This document shows, in pieces, positions 40,313 to 48,909 of a DNA stretch of 64,000 nt. Source of the DNA: Symbiodinium natans. Its lineage: Eukaryota; Sar; Dinophyceae; Suessiales; Symbiodiniaceae. A program made the translations under genes and the position numbers. The stretch covers positions 233,501 to 297,500 of the forward strand of contig CAJNDS010001524.1 of assembly GCA_905221605.1 (NCBI GenBank). The letters are read 5' to 3'. Position 1 is the stretch's first letter; every line of letters starts with the position of its first letter. The notes under the pieces are model-generated. The model saw only the letters and a program-made list of their open reading frames with translations. It had not been told where the DNA came from and made no database searches.

Positions 40313-40782
40313 TTTTTTTAGCAAACTTGGTCCTCAAAGCCCTTAAACCCTAGACCCCTGAACCCTAAATGCCCGGTCTTCACAGGGCCTCCACGCCGGG
40401 TGGTGGCCGCGAAGACGCGAGGATTCCTCGGCGTTGGGGAGAGATGTGGCGGAAATCCGAACAAGTGGTGCCTACTGCTGCCAAAGCCAGACCCTTCTTG
40501 GACCGGAAGAGACCTTCACAATACATCCTGATCCCAAAGCCCTAAAGCCTAGTATGAACCCTATAACCCACCCCAAAACCCCAAAAGCCGTAATCAAAAC
40601 AACCCTAAGCCCTGAACACTAAAAAATCCTAATGAAACCCCGATATTGTCCATCCTATGGGCCCATGAAAGGGAGCCAGGTTGTTTTTGGGTAGTTAAGA
40701 ATAACCCTAAACCCTAAACCCTAAACCCTAAACTCCTAACCCTGAAAAATGCCCAACAGAACCCCCACCCCCCATGAAGCAC

Positions 40783-40837
40783 CAAGGCTCTGTAGCTCCG
40801 TGAGGACCTGGGGTTCGAAGCGCACCCAGGGGTCGTC
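40783..40837 (-). CDS. Alpha/beta-hydrolase, exon with catalytic Asp
   Basis: Acceptor GACGCTCAG|GAC, donor AGCCTTG|GTGCTT. Encodes DDPWVRFEPQVLTELQSL. D-D-P after the PTLIL strand is the family's acid motif. Joins in phase 0 to the exon at 41218-41340. Confidence 0.8.
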
Positions 40838-40857
40838 CTGAGCGTCCGCTTCAGCTA

Positions 40858-40985
40858 GGGTTTAGAGTTTAGGGTTTAGGGTTTAGGGTTTAGGGTTTGG
40901 GGTTTGGGGTTTGGGGTTTGGGGTTTGGGGTTTGGGGTTTGGGGTTTGGGGTTTGGGGTTTGGGGTTTGGGGTTTAGGGCTTAGG
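40858..40985 (+). repeat. TTTAGGG then TTTGGGG array
   Basis: Five TTTAGGG and about twelve TTTGGGG units in the hydrolase intron, acceptor side of the catalytic-Asp exon. Confidence 0.94.
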
Positions 40986-41217
40986 GTCCTATAGACCTCT
41001 AATCGCAATCCTTTATTTGATTTTTTGGGTGGGTTTGGAGGCGCGGGTTTCGGTTTGGGGTTACAGTAAGGGAAGTCGTGGGATTCGCAAAGCCCCTTCC
41101 GCCTCATGGACCAAATAAAGCCAAAAAGGGTCTATGGTTCATACTACCCTAAAAGCAGGAAACCCGAAACCCTAAACCCCAAACCCGAAACCCGAAACCC
41201 CAAACTGTTTCGCCGTC

Positions 41218-41340
41218 CTCCGTGTGCAAGATCAGCGTAGGCACAGCAATTTGGCTCAGGAATGGGTGGGGGCTGACGGCTTGGTAGTACTCGTCCACAA
41301 CAGGGTAGCCGTGCAAAGGGCACACCACTGCTTGCTCCAC
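41218..41340 (-). CDS. Alpha/beta-hydrolase, core exon
   Basis: Acceptor CCTAAACCCCAG|GTG, apparent GA donor ACGGAG|GACGGC, exactly 41 codons. Contains PLHGYPVVDEYYQAVSPHPF, then L-S-Q-I and VPTLILHTE: the H-G-Y/F...D-x-Y-Y-x-x-x-S...L-x-x-I-x-V-P-T-L-I-L signature of the YheT/ABHD1-3 hydrolase family. Flanked directly by CCCTAAA (left) and TTTAGGG (right) arrays. The acceptor AG is embedded in a telomere-like unit. Confidence 0.88.
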
Positions 41341-41341
41341 C

Positions 41342-41405
41342 TGGGGTTTAGGGTTTAGGGTTTGGGTTTTGGGGTTTGGGGTTTGGGGTTTAGGGTTTAG
41401 GGTTG
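41342..41405 (+). repeat. TTTAGGG/TTTGGGG array
   Basis: Nine units starting one base after the hydrolase core exon. Confidence 0.93.
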
Positions 41406-41524
41406 AGGACGCCGAATGAAACGACCCAAGCTTATCAAGATGGGCCAAAGGAACCTCCCCACTTGTCTCGCCAGCTCATATATGGGGGTTTCAAATAAGG
41501 GGGCTCCCATTTTGGGCTTCCTAA

Positions 41525-41735
41525 ACCGTAACCACTAAACCACTAAACCCTAAACCCTAAACCCTCAAACCCTCAAACCCTCAAACCCTCAAACCCTCAA
41601 ACCCTCAAACCCTAAAACCCTAAACCCTAAAACCCTCAAACCCTCAAACCCTAAAACCCTAAAACCCTAAAACCCTAAAACCCTAAAACCCTAAACCCTA
41701 AACCCTGAACTCTAAACCCTAAACTCAAACCCTTG
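41525..41735 (-). repeat. CCCTAAA / CCCTCAAA / CCCTAAAA array
   Basis: Block-wise variants: seven CCCTCAAA, then eight CCCTAAAA. Lies in the intron between the hydrolase exons at 41745 and 41340. Confidence 0.93.
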
Positions 41736-41744
41736 TTGGGGAAC

Positions 41745-41796
41745 ACGAGGGGCCTCCTGCAGAGAGCCAGCTTTAGCCAGAGTCTCGGAGTCCAAC
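41745..41796 (-). CDS. Alpha/beta-hydrolase, linking exon
   Basis: Acceptor GGGGAGTATAG|G, donor CCTCGT|GTTCCC. Encodes LDSETLAKAGSLQEAPR. The sequence is not diagnostic, but both phases fit and the position between helix and PLHGY segments is right. Confidence 0.6.
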
Positions 41797-41829
41797 CTAT
41801 ACTCCCCTTAGAACCTGAATAAAGATAGG

Positions 41830-41898
41830 AATTAGGGTTTAGGGTTTAGGGTTTAGGGTTTAGGGTTTACGGTTTAGGGTTTAGGGTTCAGGGTTTAG
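41830..41898 (+). repeat. TTTAGGG array
   Basis: Nine units at the acceptor side of the preceding exon. Confidence 0.93.
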
Positions 41899-41950
41899 GG
41901 CTATAATAAACAAAAAGAAACAAAGAATTTTCCCAAGGGGATCTAGCAAC

Positions 41951-42004
41951 AGCTCCAGGAACTTTGTTCCTTCCAGGGAGGCCTTGATATACTTCTTGCA
42001 GATC
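41951..42004 (-). CDS. Alpha/beta-hydrolase, helical exon
   Basis: Acceptor AACAGCCCCAG|G, donor CTGGAGCT|GTTGCT. Encodes ICKKYIKASLEGTKFLE, the helix that carries the Y/L-x-x-x-L segment after the nucleophile in the family. A second copy of the acceptor region and first 26 bp lies at 42070-42101. Confidence 0.65.
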
Positions 42005-42238
42005 CTGGGGCTGTTTAGGGTTTAGGGTTTAGGGTTTAGGGTTGTAGGGTTTCTGGGCTGAGATGGAAAGCCTTGATATACTTCTTGCAGATCCTGGGCT
42101 GTTTAGGGCTTAGGGTTTCAGGGTTTCCAGGGTTTTGGGGTTTAGGGTTTCAGGGTTTGGGGTTTTAGGGCTTTAGGGTTTTAGGGTTTTAGGGTTTTGG
42201 GGTTTCAGAGTTTGAGAGTTTTAGGGTTTAGGTGCTGC

Positions 42239-42368
42239 GTAGTTTGTGGATGGAAGGCACGACCCGCAACAGCAAAAAGGGCGTACTGCCGCGTGGAGCC
42301 TGGCATCTGGGTAATCAGGTAGCTCAGCACTCTCTTTCCGGTGCCTTGGCTGATCCTCAAGGCAATGC
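42239..42368 (-). CDS. Alpha/beta-hydrolase, exon with the nucleophile elbow
   Basis: Acceptor GAGTCATAAG|GC, GC donor CAAACTAC|GCAGCA. Encodes ALRISQGTGKRVLSYLITQM, then Q-Y-A-L-F-A-V-A-G. The S in RISQG occupies the G-x-S-x-G nucleophile position (R instead of the first G), followed by the V-L-x-Y-L helix and the strand A-x-x-V. Exons for the N-terminal lid and first strands were not found and may lie upstream near or beyond the retroelement. Confidence 0.7.
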
Positions 42369-42539
42369 CTTATGACTCCATGTGCCCAAGGCAAAACATA
42401 AAACGGATGCTGAACGTTGCTTTGGGGGGGGGGGGGGGGGTATGTAAGAGGAGCCAGAAACGCCGCAAACTCTGCAGCATAGCTCCTCAGCCTTGTGGAC
42501 TTAAATGGGGGTCATATACCCGATACGACTAGAAACCCT

Positions 42540-42655
42540 ATTCAGGTACATGAGAGCCCTAAGCCCTAAACCCCAAGCCCTAAGCCCTAAGCCCTAAGCC
42601 CTAAGCCCTAGATCCTAAACCCTAAACCCTAAACCCTAAACCCTAAACCCTAAAT
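42540..42655 (-). repeat. CCCTAAG then CCCTAAA array
   Basis: Eight CCCTAAG and seven CCCTAAA units. Last telomere-like array before the retroelement; the next is 7 kb further. Confidence 0.93.
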
Positions 42656-42878
42656 GTTGAAGCGTATTCCTCTTAAGCAGGCCCGTCAGGTAGTTTAAAC
42701 TTTGTCATGTTGCTCATGCAGGCCCAAGCACAGTAGGGTCATGAGCATGTCTTTCAAGCATTTACAGCATTTAGCCTGTAGGTGCCGTAGCCTAAGTAGT
42801 TCAGACGTCACAGATCTTTTGGTCTTTCTTTCTGTTGTTTGCCGTGTGTAAAAGTGTCACTCCGCGTTTGTGTGAGCC

Positions 42879-44003
42879 ATGTCAGCTGGGGATTTAGAAG
42901 CCAGGGAATTGATCACTCCACTGGGTTCTTTTGCTCAGCCTGCTGGTTCACACCAGCAGGTTATGAGCCCAACGCAGGGCTACGGCACCGTGATGCCGCA
43001 ATCATCCCAACCTCCCGGGAGGGATGGTTTGCAAGAGCATATGCATTCCGCAACACCTGATGCACCCACCGCCGGCATTGAGGGTGGTTTGGGTTTTGTG
43101 GATATGGCTGCGGGAAGGGCGCGTGCTAGTCTAGACCCAGCAGAAGGCGTGCAGCATGCGTCGACCACCACTGAGGGTGGGATATTGCACGGTATGCCCC
43201 GAAGCATGCCACAAGCAGTGCAACCTCCGGACGGAAGTCCAGGACCAGAGGCCAACACCATCCTGCGTCAGGACACCTTGGGTGACGACCGTCAGGTTAC
43301 AGACCAAGGTGGTGACAGGGGTTTGGGGGGCATAAGGTCAACTGGTGAGACCGCTGGAGTTGAGGGGTTCATGACCCCACGTTCACAGGGTTTGCCGGCT
43401 ATCTCCGAAATGGTTGAAGGCATTCCTGGTGTTTTCATGTCTCGTGTTTCTGAGTTTTTCCGTGTGGCAAGGACTGAGGTGCAGGCCCAGTCACCACCAC
43501 ACCACACACGTGCAAGCCCTGGAGCAGTGTCTAGGGTGAGGGCTTTGGGAGATGGGAGTGTTGGGTCAAGTGCTTCGCCGCCGCAGCCGGACTCAATCGG
43601 CACACCCACCACTTTTGGCCCCGGGCCCGGGAGGGAATCCCCATTACTCAATGCCGAGTTGCTGCAACGCATGCAAGCGCTTGAGCAACGGGCCCCACTC
43701 CTTTACCCTAGATCTGCAGCCCCTGAACGCCCCTCAAGCCTTACCGAGTCGTCATCGCTCCCTCAAGAGGCAATTCAAGCAGAGGTTGCCAGGCAGCTTG
43801 CAGGTTTTGAGGCTAGAGCCCAGGCGCAGGAGGTGGAGAATCAGAGGTTGAGGCAGCTACTTGAGAGGAGTGAGCAGAGAGAGAGGTCCATGCGGGAAGT
43901 AGTGTCAATGCAAGCACAGACCCCAAGTGACCCACCTCTAGTCCCTACTGCCGCTTATGCGCATGTTGAGGCCCCTCTGCCAGCACCATCTCTTGCCCAT
44001 CAG
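42879..44003 (+). CDS. Retroelement Gag-like N-terminal part
   Basis: ATG in a GCCATG context. Low-complexity Pro/Gly/Ser-rich start, then EFFRVARTEVQAQ after MTPRSQG, a pattern I recall from Gag regions of Symbiodinium retroelements, and a coiled coil around residues 295-350 (EVENQRLRQLLERSEQRERS). The frame continues only to a stop at 44070, but a 19-nt insertion at 44004-44022 separates it from the next frame. Same strand and unit as the following ORF. Confidence 0.65.
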
Positions 44004-44022
44004 GTGCGATGCCACCTTGCAG

Positions 44023-46716
44023 GTGATGGACGCATTGAGGGCGCCTGCGTCTGCATCAGGGTTTTGGTCTAATTTGTGGTCGGGTTTGCAGGGTTCGCAA
44101 AGGTTGCCCAGCAATGCAACCCCACCCGGAAGGGCTGGGCATGTGCGTGAGCCCATGGCTCAATCTGCCCAGGTTGCACAGGTGCCAGGTACTGCCCAAG
44201 ATGCACAGGTGCCAGGTACTCACAGGGCCTCTTCTGGCCCAGACCCCACTTTCCAGCCCGAAACCCCAGGTCTGGGGCAGATGAGGGCTGAAGGCGCCAA
44301 TTCCGGCACAAGTCCACATTCTCGGCCCGAGAACCTGGGTTTGTGGCAGATTCCAGCAACTCCTCAGGTTTCAGGCGGTTTTGCCAGCACCGCAGGCCAA
44401 ACGCCACCCGGGAGGGTCGGGCAGGTGCCCGACACTCAAGGTCCTCAGGTTTCAGCCGCCGCTGCAGCTCCACATGAGCAGCCCGCCACGCGTGAGGTGC
44501 CAAGTTCCGTAGTGGATGCACTGGTTTTAGGGGTGCAGCAGCTGCAAAGCTTGCAAGCTCATCAGCTCAAGGTCAAAGGTGACGATGCCCCTGAAGCAGT
44601 GAAACCAGGCATCACATCACTGCCCAAACTTGTTGCCCCCAACCCGTCAGGTGGGTCGTTGGAGTTTCAGGATTGGCTTGAGTTGGTTGGTGGATTGATG
44701 AGTGATGTGTCGGATTCATCGCAGCTTTGGTGGACAAGCGTGTTGCAGTTAGCGCGTGATGCCTTTGCCCGTTGGAGCGTTTCGTCCCCCGTGGAGCGGT
44801 TGAGAGTGGCCCCGGATGACAGGACGGAGATTGTTGAGGGCAAGTGGTCGCGTGTGAATGCCAGAGCATGTGCCATGTTGTTGGATTCGTTGGACGCGTC
44901 CGTGAAGGCCGACATTGTAGCACGCAGAGCCACGCAAAATGCAGCACACATCATGTTTCGCCTACATACGATTTACCAACCAGGTGGGACCAACGAGCGC
45001 GACCTGATACTCAGGAACCTGCATGATCCACCACCGTTTAAGGACGTGGTTGCTGGAGTGAGTTTGCTGAGGTCTTGGGGTCGTTGGCATCGCCGTTGTT
45101 TGGAATGTGGCATGGTTGCTCCTGATCCCTCCATCTTGGCCCGTGGGTTGACCACTGTGACGTCGCAGCACATTGCCAGGAATCCAGACGTGCAGTTTCG
45201 CACTCAGGTGGTACGCAGCGCACTGCACATTGACCTTCACCCGTCGGGAGATGAGGTTTTAGACTACCACAAGCATTTGTTGGCTGAGTTTGAAACTATG
45301 GCCGGTGGGGTAGACCCTAAGAAGGTAGATCCTAAGGTCCAGGCATTAAATGCCGCAGCCGAAGCATCAGGTGGTGGAAACCAACCTCTGGGGAAGGGTG
45401 CTGGAGGAGCCGGTGGTAAGCCGTGTAAGTTCTTTCTCTCGCCGAAGGGTTGCAGGAGTGGTCCCAAATGCAAGTTCCCCCACTCCATGACCGAGCTCTC
45501 GAAAGCTGAGCGTTTCAAGAAGTGCCTGGTGTGTGGTTCTGAGGAACACCGTGCGAAGGACTGCCCATTAGGTAAGGGTTCAAAGCCTGAGGCCAAAACG
45601 CATGAGCAGCCCACGATGCGCAAAACCACCCCCCAGGCATCGGGCCCAGGAGGAGTGGGAGGACAGGATGCATCGCCTCCAGCTTCAGCTTCATCACACG
45701 TGCCAGTGCAGGCCACGCCCATCACCATGAATGGTCAACCTGTTCCGCTAGAGTCCTTTATGCAAGAGGCAGTGAAGGCTTTGAGGCAGGTGGAGGTGAG
45801 CCCGGGTACGAGTGAAGCGCAACTGTCAAACAGTACGTCCCAAACCCAGCCGAATGCATCCCTCCAGCGCCTTGCAGTCCTTGGTTTGGGTGAAGAAAAG
45901 CCAGCTAGGAGCTCCCCCGAAACGTCCGTGCTGCACGTGCAATCTTTAGAGGTTGGGGATGGCGGGGAGTTGTTAGCCTTAGTGGACTCGGGTGCCACGC
46001 ACGCCATGAGGGCAGCGTCATCCCAGGAGGAGTGGGAGCAGGCTACGCAAGTGGTGGTGAGTTTGGCGGGGGAGAACACCACGTCTATGAGACTCACTGC
46101 TAGTGGCACTCTGCTTTTGCCTCCCGGGAGGGATGGCTCCGCGCAAACCATTGTGCCCATGGGCGCAATTGTCGAGCAACTTGGTTACACCCTTATGTGG
46201 TCCGCCGGCAGCTGCAAACTCCTTCACCCTGACGGGCGGAAGTTGAAGCTTCGTGTCCGCAATGGTTGCCCGGAACTTGTGCAGTCCAAGGCGTTGGAGT
46301 TGATTTCGCGCTTAGAGGAGAGAAAGCTGGCGGAAATTGCGCAACTCAAGCGCCACACCGAGGAAGGCAGGGACAGGATTCGTCAGGCCAGGATTGCACT
46401 TGAGAAGAGCTGGTGGGAGCACTTGATGGACTACGCCCGTGATGGCGTTTCCTGCTCAGGTGACGCCGCTGTTGCAAATGCACCGTTCTTCACTGATGTT
46501 CCCCGTTGTGCGTTGCGAGGTTTGGTCCCTTCAGGTGATGCGGGCGACGAGTCATTGTGGGACATGTTGCGCAGTGCTTTGCCCAACCTCAACAGGAGGA
46601 GGAGGAAGGCGCTACAGCAGTCAAGGCATTGGATTGTCCACTTGTTTGCAGGCCCGCGCCCTCATAAGACCTTTGCACGGCTTGAGCGTGATGGCACAGT
46701 TCCTGGAAGACCATAA
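44023..46716 (+). CDS. Retroelement Gag-protease polyprotein, 3' truncated
   Basis: The open frame runs from 43957 and homology-like sequence starts at VMDALRAP. About residue 150 on: an alpha-helical capsid-like region (LEFQDWLELVGGLMSDVSDS). Two zinc fingers follow: CCCH spacing C-x8-C-x5-C-x3-H (PCKFFLSPKGCRSGPKCKFP-H) and a CCHC knuckle (C-x2-C-x4-H-x4-C, CLVCGSEEHRAKDC). Then a retropepsin-type D-S-G motif in ALVDSGATHAMR. It ends at WIVHLFAGPRPHKTF and a stop. No integrase, reverse transcriptase or RNase H follows before 47.4 kb, so the element is truncated. Dinoflagellate Ty1/copia- or related-type element; class not certain. Confidence 0.75.
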   Translation: MMDALRAPASASGFWSNLWSGLQGSQRLPSNATPPGRAGHVREPMAQSAQVAQVPGTAQDAQVPGTHRASSGPDPTFQPETPGLGQMRAEGANSGTSPHSRPENLGLWQIPATPQVSGGFASTAGQTPPGRVGQVPDTQGPQVSAAAAAPHEQPATREVPSSVVDALVLGVQQLQSLQAHQLKVKGDDAPEAVKPGITSLPKLVAPNPSGGSLEFQDWLELVGGLMSDVSDSSQLWWTSVLQLARDAFARWSVSSPVERLRVAPDDRTEIVEGKWSRVNARACAMLLDSLDASVKADIVARRATQNAAHIMFRLHTIYQPGGTNERDLILRNLHDPPPFKDVVAGVSLLRSWGRWHRRCLECGMVAPDPSILARGLTTVTSQHIARNPDVQFRTQVVRSALHIDLHPSGDEVLDYHKHLLAEFETMAGGVDPKKVDPKVQALNAAAEASGGGNQPLGKGAGGAGGKPCKFFLSPKGCRSGPKCKFPHSMTELSKAERFKKCLVCGSEEHRAKDCPLGKGSKPEAKTHEQPTMRKTTPQASGPGGVGGQDASPPASASSHVPVQATPITMNGQPVPLESFMQEAVKALRQVEVSPGTSEAQLSNSTSQTQPNASLQRLAVLGLGEEKPARSSPETSVLHVQSLEVGDGGELLALVDSGATHAMRAASSQEEWEQATQVVVSLAGENTTSMRLTASGTLLLPPGRDGSAQTIVPMGAIVEQLGYTLMWSAGSCKLLHPDGRKLKLRVRNGCPELVQSKALELISRLEERKLAEIAQLKRHTEEGRDRIRQARIALEKSWWEHLMDYARDGVSCSGDAAVANAPFFTDVPRCALRGLVPSGDAGDESLWDMLRSALPNLNRRRRKALQQSRHWIVHLFAGPRPHKTFARLERDGTVPGRP

Positions 46717-47440
46717 GTGACTTAAAAAGTCCAAAGCTTGATTTTTGACATTTTTTTAAGCGGCATTGGTGTTTATAAGCGGCATTGCACTTTTATGTCC
46801 AACTTTGAAGAGGCTGATGGACATGTTCTGCTAGCACTGGCCCAGAGACATCTGCAGGTCCAAGGGAATAGCATCATGAGAGCATCATGAGCTTGCACTG
46901 CAAAAAAACTTGAGCAAAAAGTATCGAAAATAAGGGCTCTGCATATACCCAACTGAATGAGCCGAGCCCTTAATTTCGATAATTGGTTCCAGTTGGCAGA
47001 CATTTAAATAGATATATAGATGTATCTAAATACGTGTACTTTCGGCCTCACCCGGCCTCGCCCGGCCACACCCCGACTTCCCTGTAATGGTTGGGGGAAA
47101 GGGTCGTAGATGGAGTTGGTATGCTTTAAACCCCCACAACAGCAACCTTAACCTGGAACACCCTAGGAAGGTTTAATGGTCAGGTAGTTTTGACAGGGCT
47201 CTAGCTTTGTGCTCATCAGAAATATGGGTTGTAGAGCTATGTAGAACTACACGGGCTAATTTCGGTCTTCAAATAATTTCGGCCTTCGAGGATTAAGCTA
47301 GCTTCAGGACACCTGAAACAAGCCTCAACCAGCCCAACCTAAAACATATCAGCTCAAATTTAAACCCTAAATCCCTAAACCCTTGCCCCTCGTAACCACA
47401 AGCAGCAGCTCAACAGCTGCAGCTCTGCTTCGACACTCGG
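46717..47440. other. Intergenic stretch
   Basis: Contains a near-duplicate GGCATCATGAGAGCATCATG region and AT-rich sequence; no long terminal repeat matching the 5' side of the retroelement is apparent. Confidence 0.5.
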
Positions 47441-47447
47441 CTGCATT

Positions 47448-48359
47448 TCAACGCGTTGCTTTGTCCAGGGCTGTCTTGGTAACTACTGCAAAACGACGAA
47501 GAACGTTGAGGGAAGCAGTGCGGTGTGCCATCTTCTTCTTCATTTGCATCGCATGTTTGACCCAATCTTCGTCCACAAATGTGGCGTCGAAAAAAGGGTT
47601 CCTGTAGGTGACAGTCGTGGCCTCGGTCCCGTGCTCTTGGTGCAAGTCGTGCTCTCGCTGCAAGTCGTCTACGATATGTGTGAAGCAGTGTAGCTTCGGC
47701 CGCGTCTTGTAAAGCAGTTCACCAAACTCCAGGCTGCGGTTTGCTAATTGCAAGTACGACCGCAAAAAAAGCTGGCCTGTTTCGAAGGCTGTAGCACGCT
47801 CTTCCTCAGATAGAAAAATCGAAGCCTTCACCAAACACGATATGAAGCGCTCAGCCGCCCAGGTGCAAATAACCATGGAAGGGTACTGCAAGGGAGCTTG
47901 TGCTTGCAGCTTCCAGGATAGGAACCGAAGGCATGCTGCAGCATCAGCACCCTTGACCCTTAATTCAGGGCAAGCATCGGACTTCCAGTTCAAGGTCTTG
48001 CGGTTGATTTTTGTCAAGCTGAGCTGCACATTGTTCCCTTTAGCCCACATTTTCAACTCGGAAGTCAACTGGGCCAGCCTTTTTGTAATGTTCCGGCCAG
48101 AGAAGTATTCCCCCTTCTTTCTGGTCAGGAGTTTGAACCCTGACCCTACCAAGTCTCTGAGTATGCCAAGATGACAGACGTGCAGTAGGTCAAACGCAAC
48201 CATTCGCAAAGAGAAGCCATGAAGACGAGCAGCTGCTGGCTCTGTACTCCAAACCAAATTCGGCGCAGCATCTGTTCGCCACAAAGCATCTGTAGCTATA
48301 TTTGTATAGCAAGTCTCCAGGTTGTCGGTGCCTTTTGTCGCCGTGCAACGGAAACAGAC
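47448..48359 (-). CDS. Dinoflagellate DLLHxxHLG family gene, terminal exon
   Basis: Acceptor GGCCCTGCAG|GTC. About 304 codons to TGA. It begins VCFRCTATKG, contains VAFDLLHVCHLGILRDLVGS near residue 45 and RPKLHCFTHIVDDLQ about residue 235. I know this pattern as a very abundant, uncharacterised multi-exon family in Symbiodinium genomes; D-x-x-H...L-G...D and the K-x-H-x-F-x-H segment also recall tnp2-like transposase remnants, so a domesticated or transposon-derived origin is possible. Function unknown. Confidence 0.72.
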   Translation of the reverse strand, partial: VCFRCTATKGTDNLETCYTNIATDALWRTDAAPNLVWSTEPAAARLHGFSLRMVAFDLLHVCHLGILRDLVGSGFKLLTRKKGEYFSGRNITKRLAQLTSELKMWAKGNNVQLSLTKINRKTLNWKSDACPELRVKGADAAACLRFLSWKLQAQAPLQYPSMVICTWAAERFISCLVKASIFLSEEERATAFETGQLFLRSYLQLANRSLEFGELLYKTRPKLHCFTHIVDDLQREHDLHQEHGTEATTVTYRNPFFDATFVDEDWVKHAMQMKKKMAHRTASLNVLRRFAVVTKTALDKATR

Positions 48360-48439
48360 CTGCAGGGCCCTTGAACAAAAAAAGATCATGTCCTTTAAAG
48401 CCCAAATTGAGCTCACTACCATGGTTTCAACATACTCAC

Positions 48440-48529
48440 CTCTTCTTTCCCAGCATGCCGTACCAAGTTCAAGGATTGCACCAAATATTTCAGGTCGCCT
48501 TTGTACGACACACATTGAAAATATAGAGC
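48440..48529 (-). CDS. DLLHxxHLG family gene, penultimate exon
   Basis: Acceptor GAAACTCAG|GCT, canonical donor GAAGAG|GTGAGT. Encodes SYKGDLKYLVQSLNLVRHAG before the VCFRC exon, as in the family (y-x-GDLk). Phase 0 at the 3' side. Confidence 0.68.
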
Positions 48530-48592
48530 CTGAGTTTCAAGGTCTGCATCTACAGACTGGGAAATTATGTAATGGCCCCTAAAAAAAAAGTA

Positions 48593-48892
48593 CTAGCCAA
48601 AGTGCAAAAAATGTACTGGAATCGTTCCAAACCAAGTTGCTTTGCCATCGACTTCCAAGCCAGATGTAGCCAGGTCATTGAGGTCTTTCACAACTGCTTC
48701 CATCAACGATTGCAGTGAGAGGTTGACATGTTCTTCACCAAACCAGTACTGTTTGACAGGGAGGCTATAAAGCAGATAGCGGGAAGCTTTGCTGTTGGTG
48801 CGGAACGGCGATATGTCGAACATCCTGGACAAACCGGCCACAAACATACGTAGTCCCAACTTAACCCCAGAACCCTCTATTATACAGCTCAC
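48593..48892 (-). CDS. DLLHxxHLG family gene, internal exon
   Basis: Open frame containing SRYLLYSLPVKQYWFGEEHV and LQSLMEAVVKDLNDLATSG, a segment that precedes the GDLK exon in the family. True splice borders were not fixed; coordinates are the open frame. Confidence 0.6.
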   Translation of the reverse strand: MSCIIEGSGVKLGLRMFVAGLSRMFDISPFRTNSKASRYLLYSLPVKQYWFGEEHVNLSLQSLMEAVVKDLNDLATSGLEVDGKATWFGTIPVHFLHFG

Positions 48893-48909
48893 ACCCCAAA
48901 GTCAGGCAC

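Noticed and set aside
1-42600. A true chromosome end or subtelomere
   Set aside because: Arrays are short, occur in both orientations and lie inside gene introns; the sequence continues beyond both window edges.
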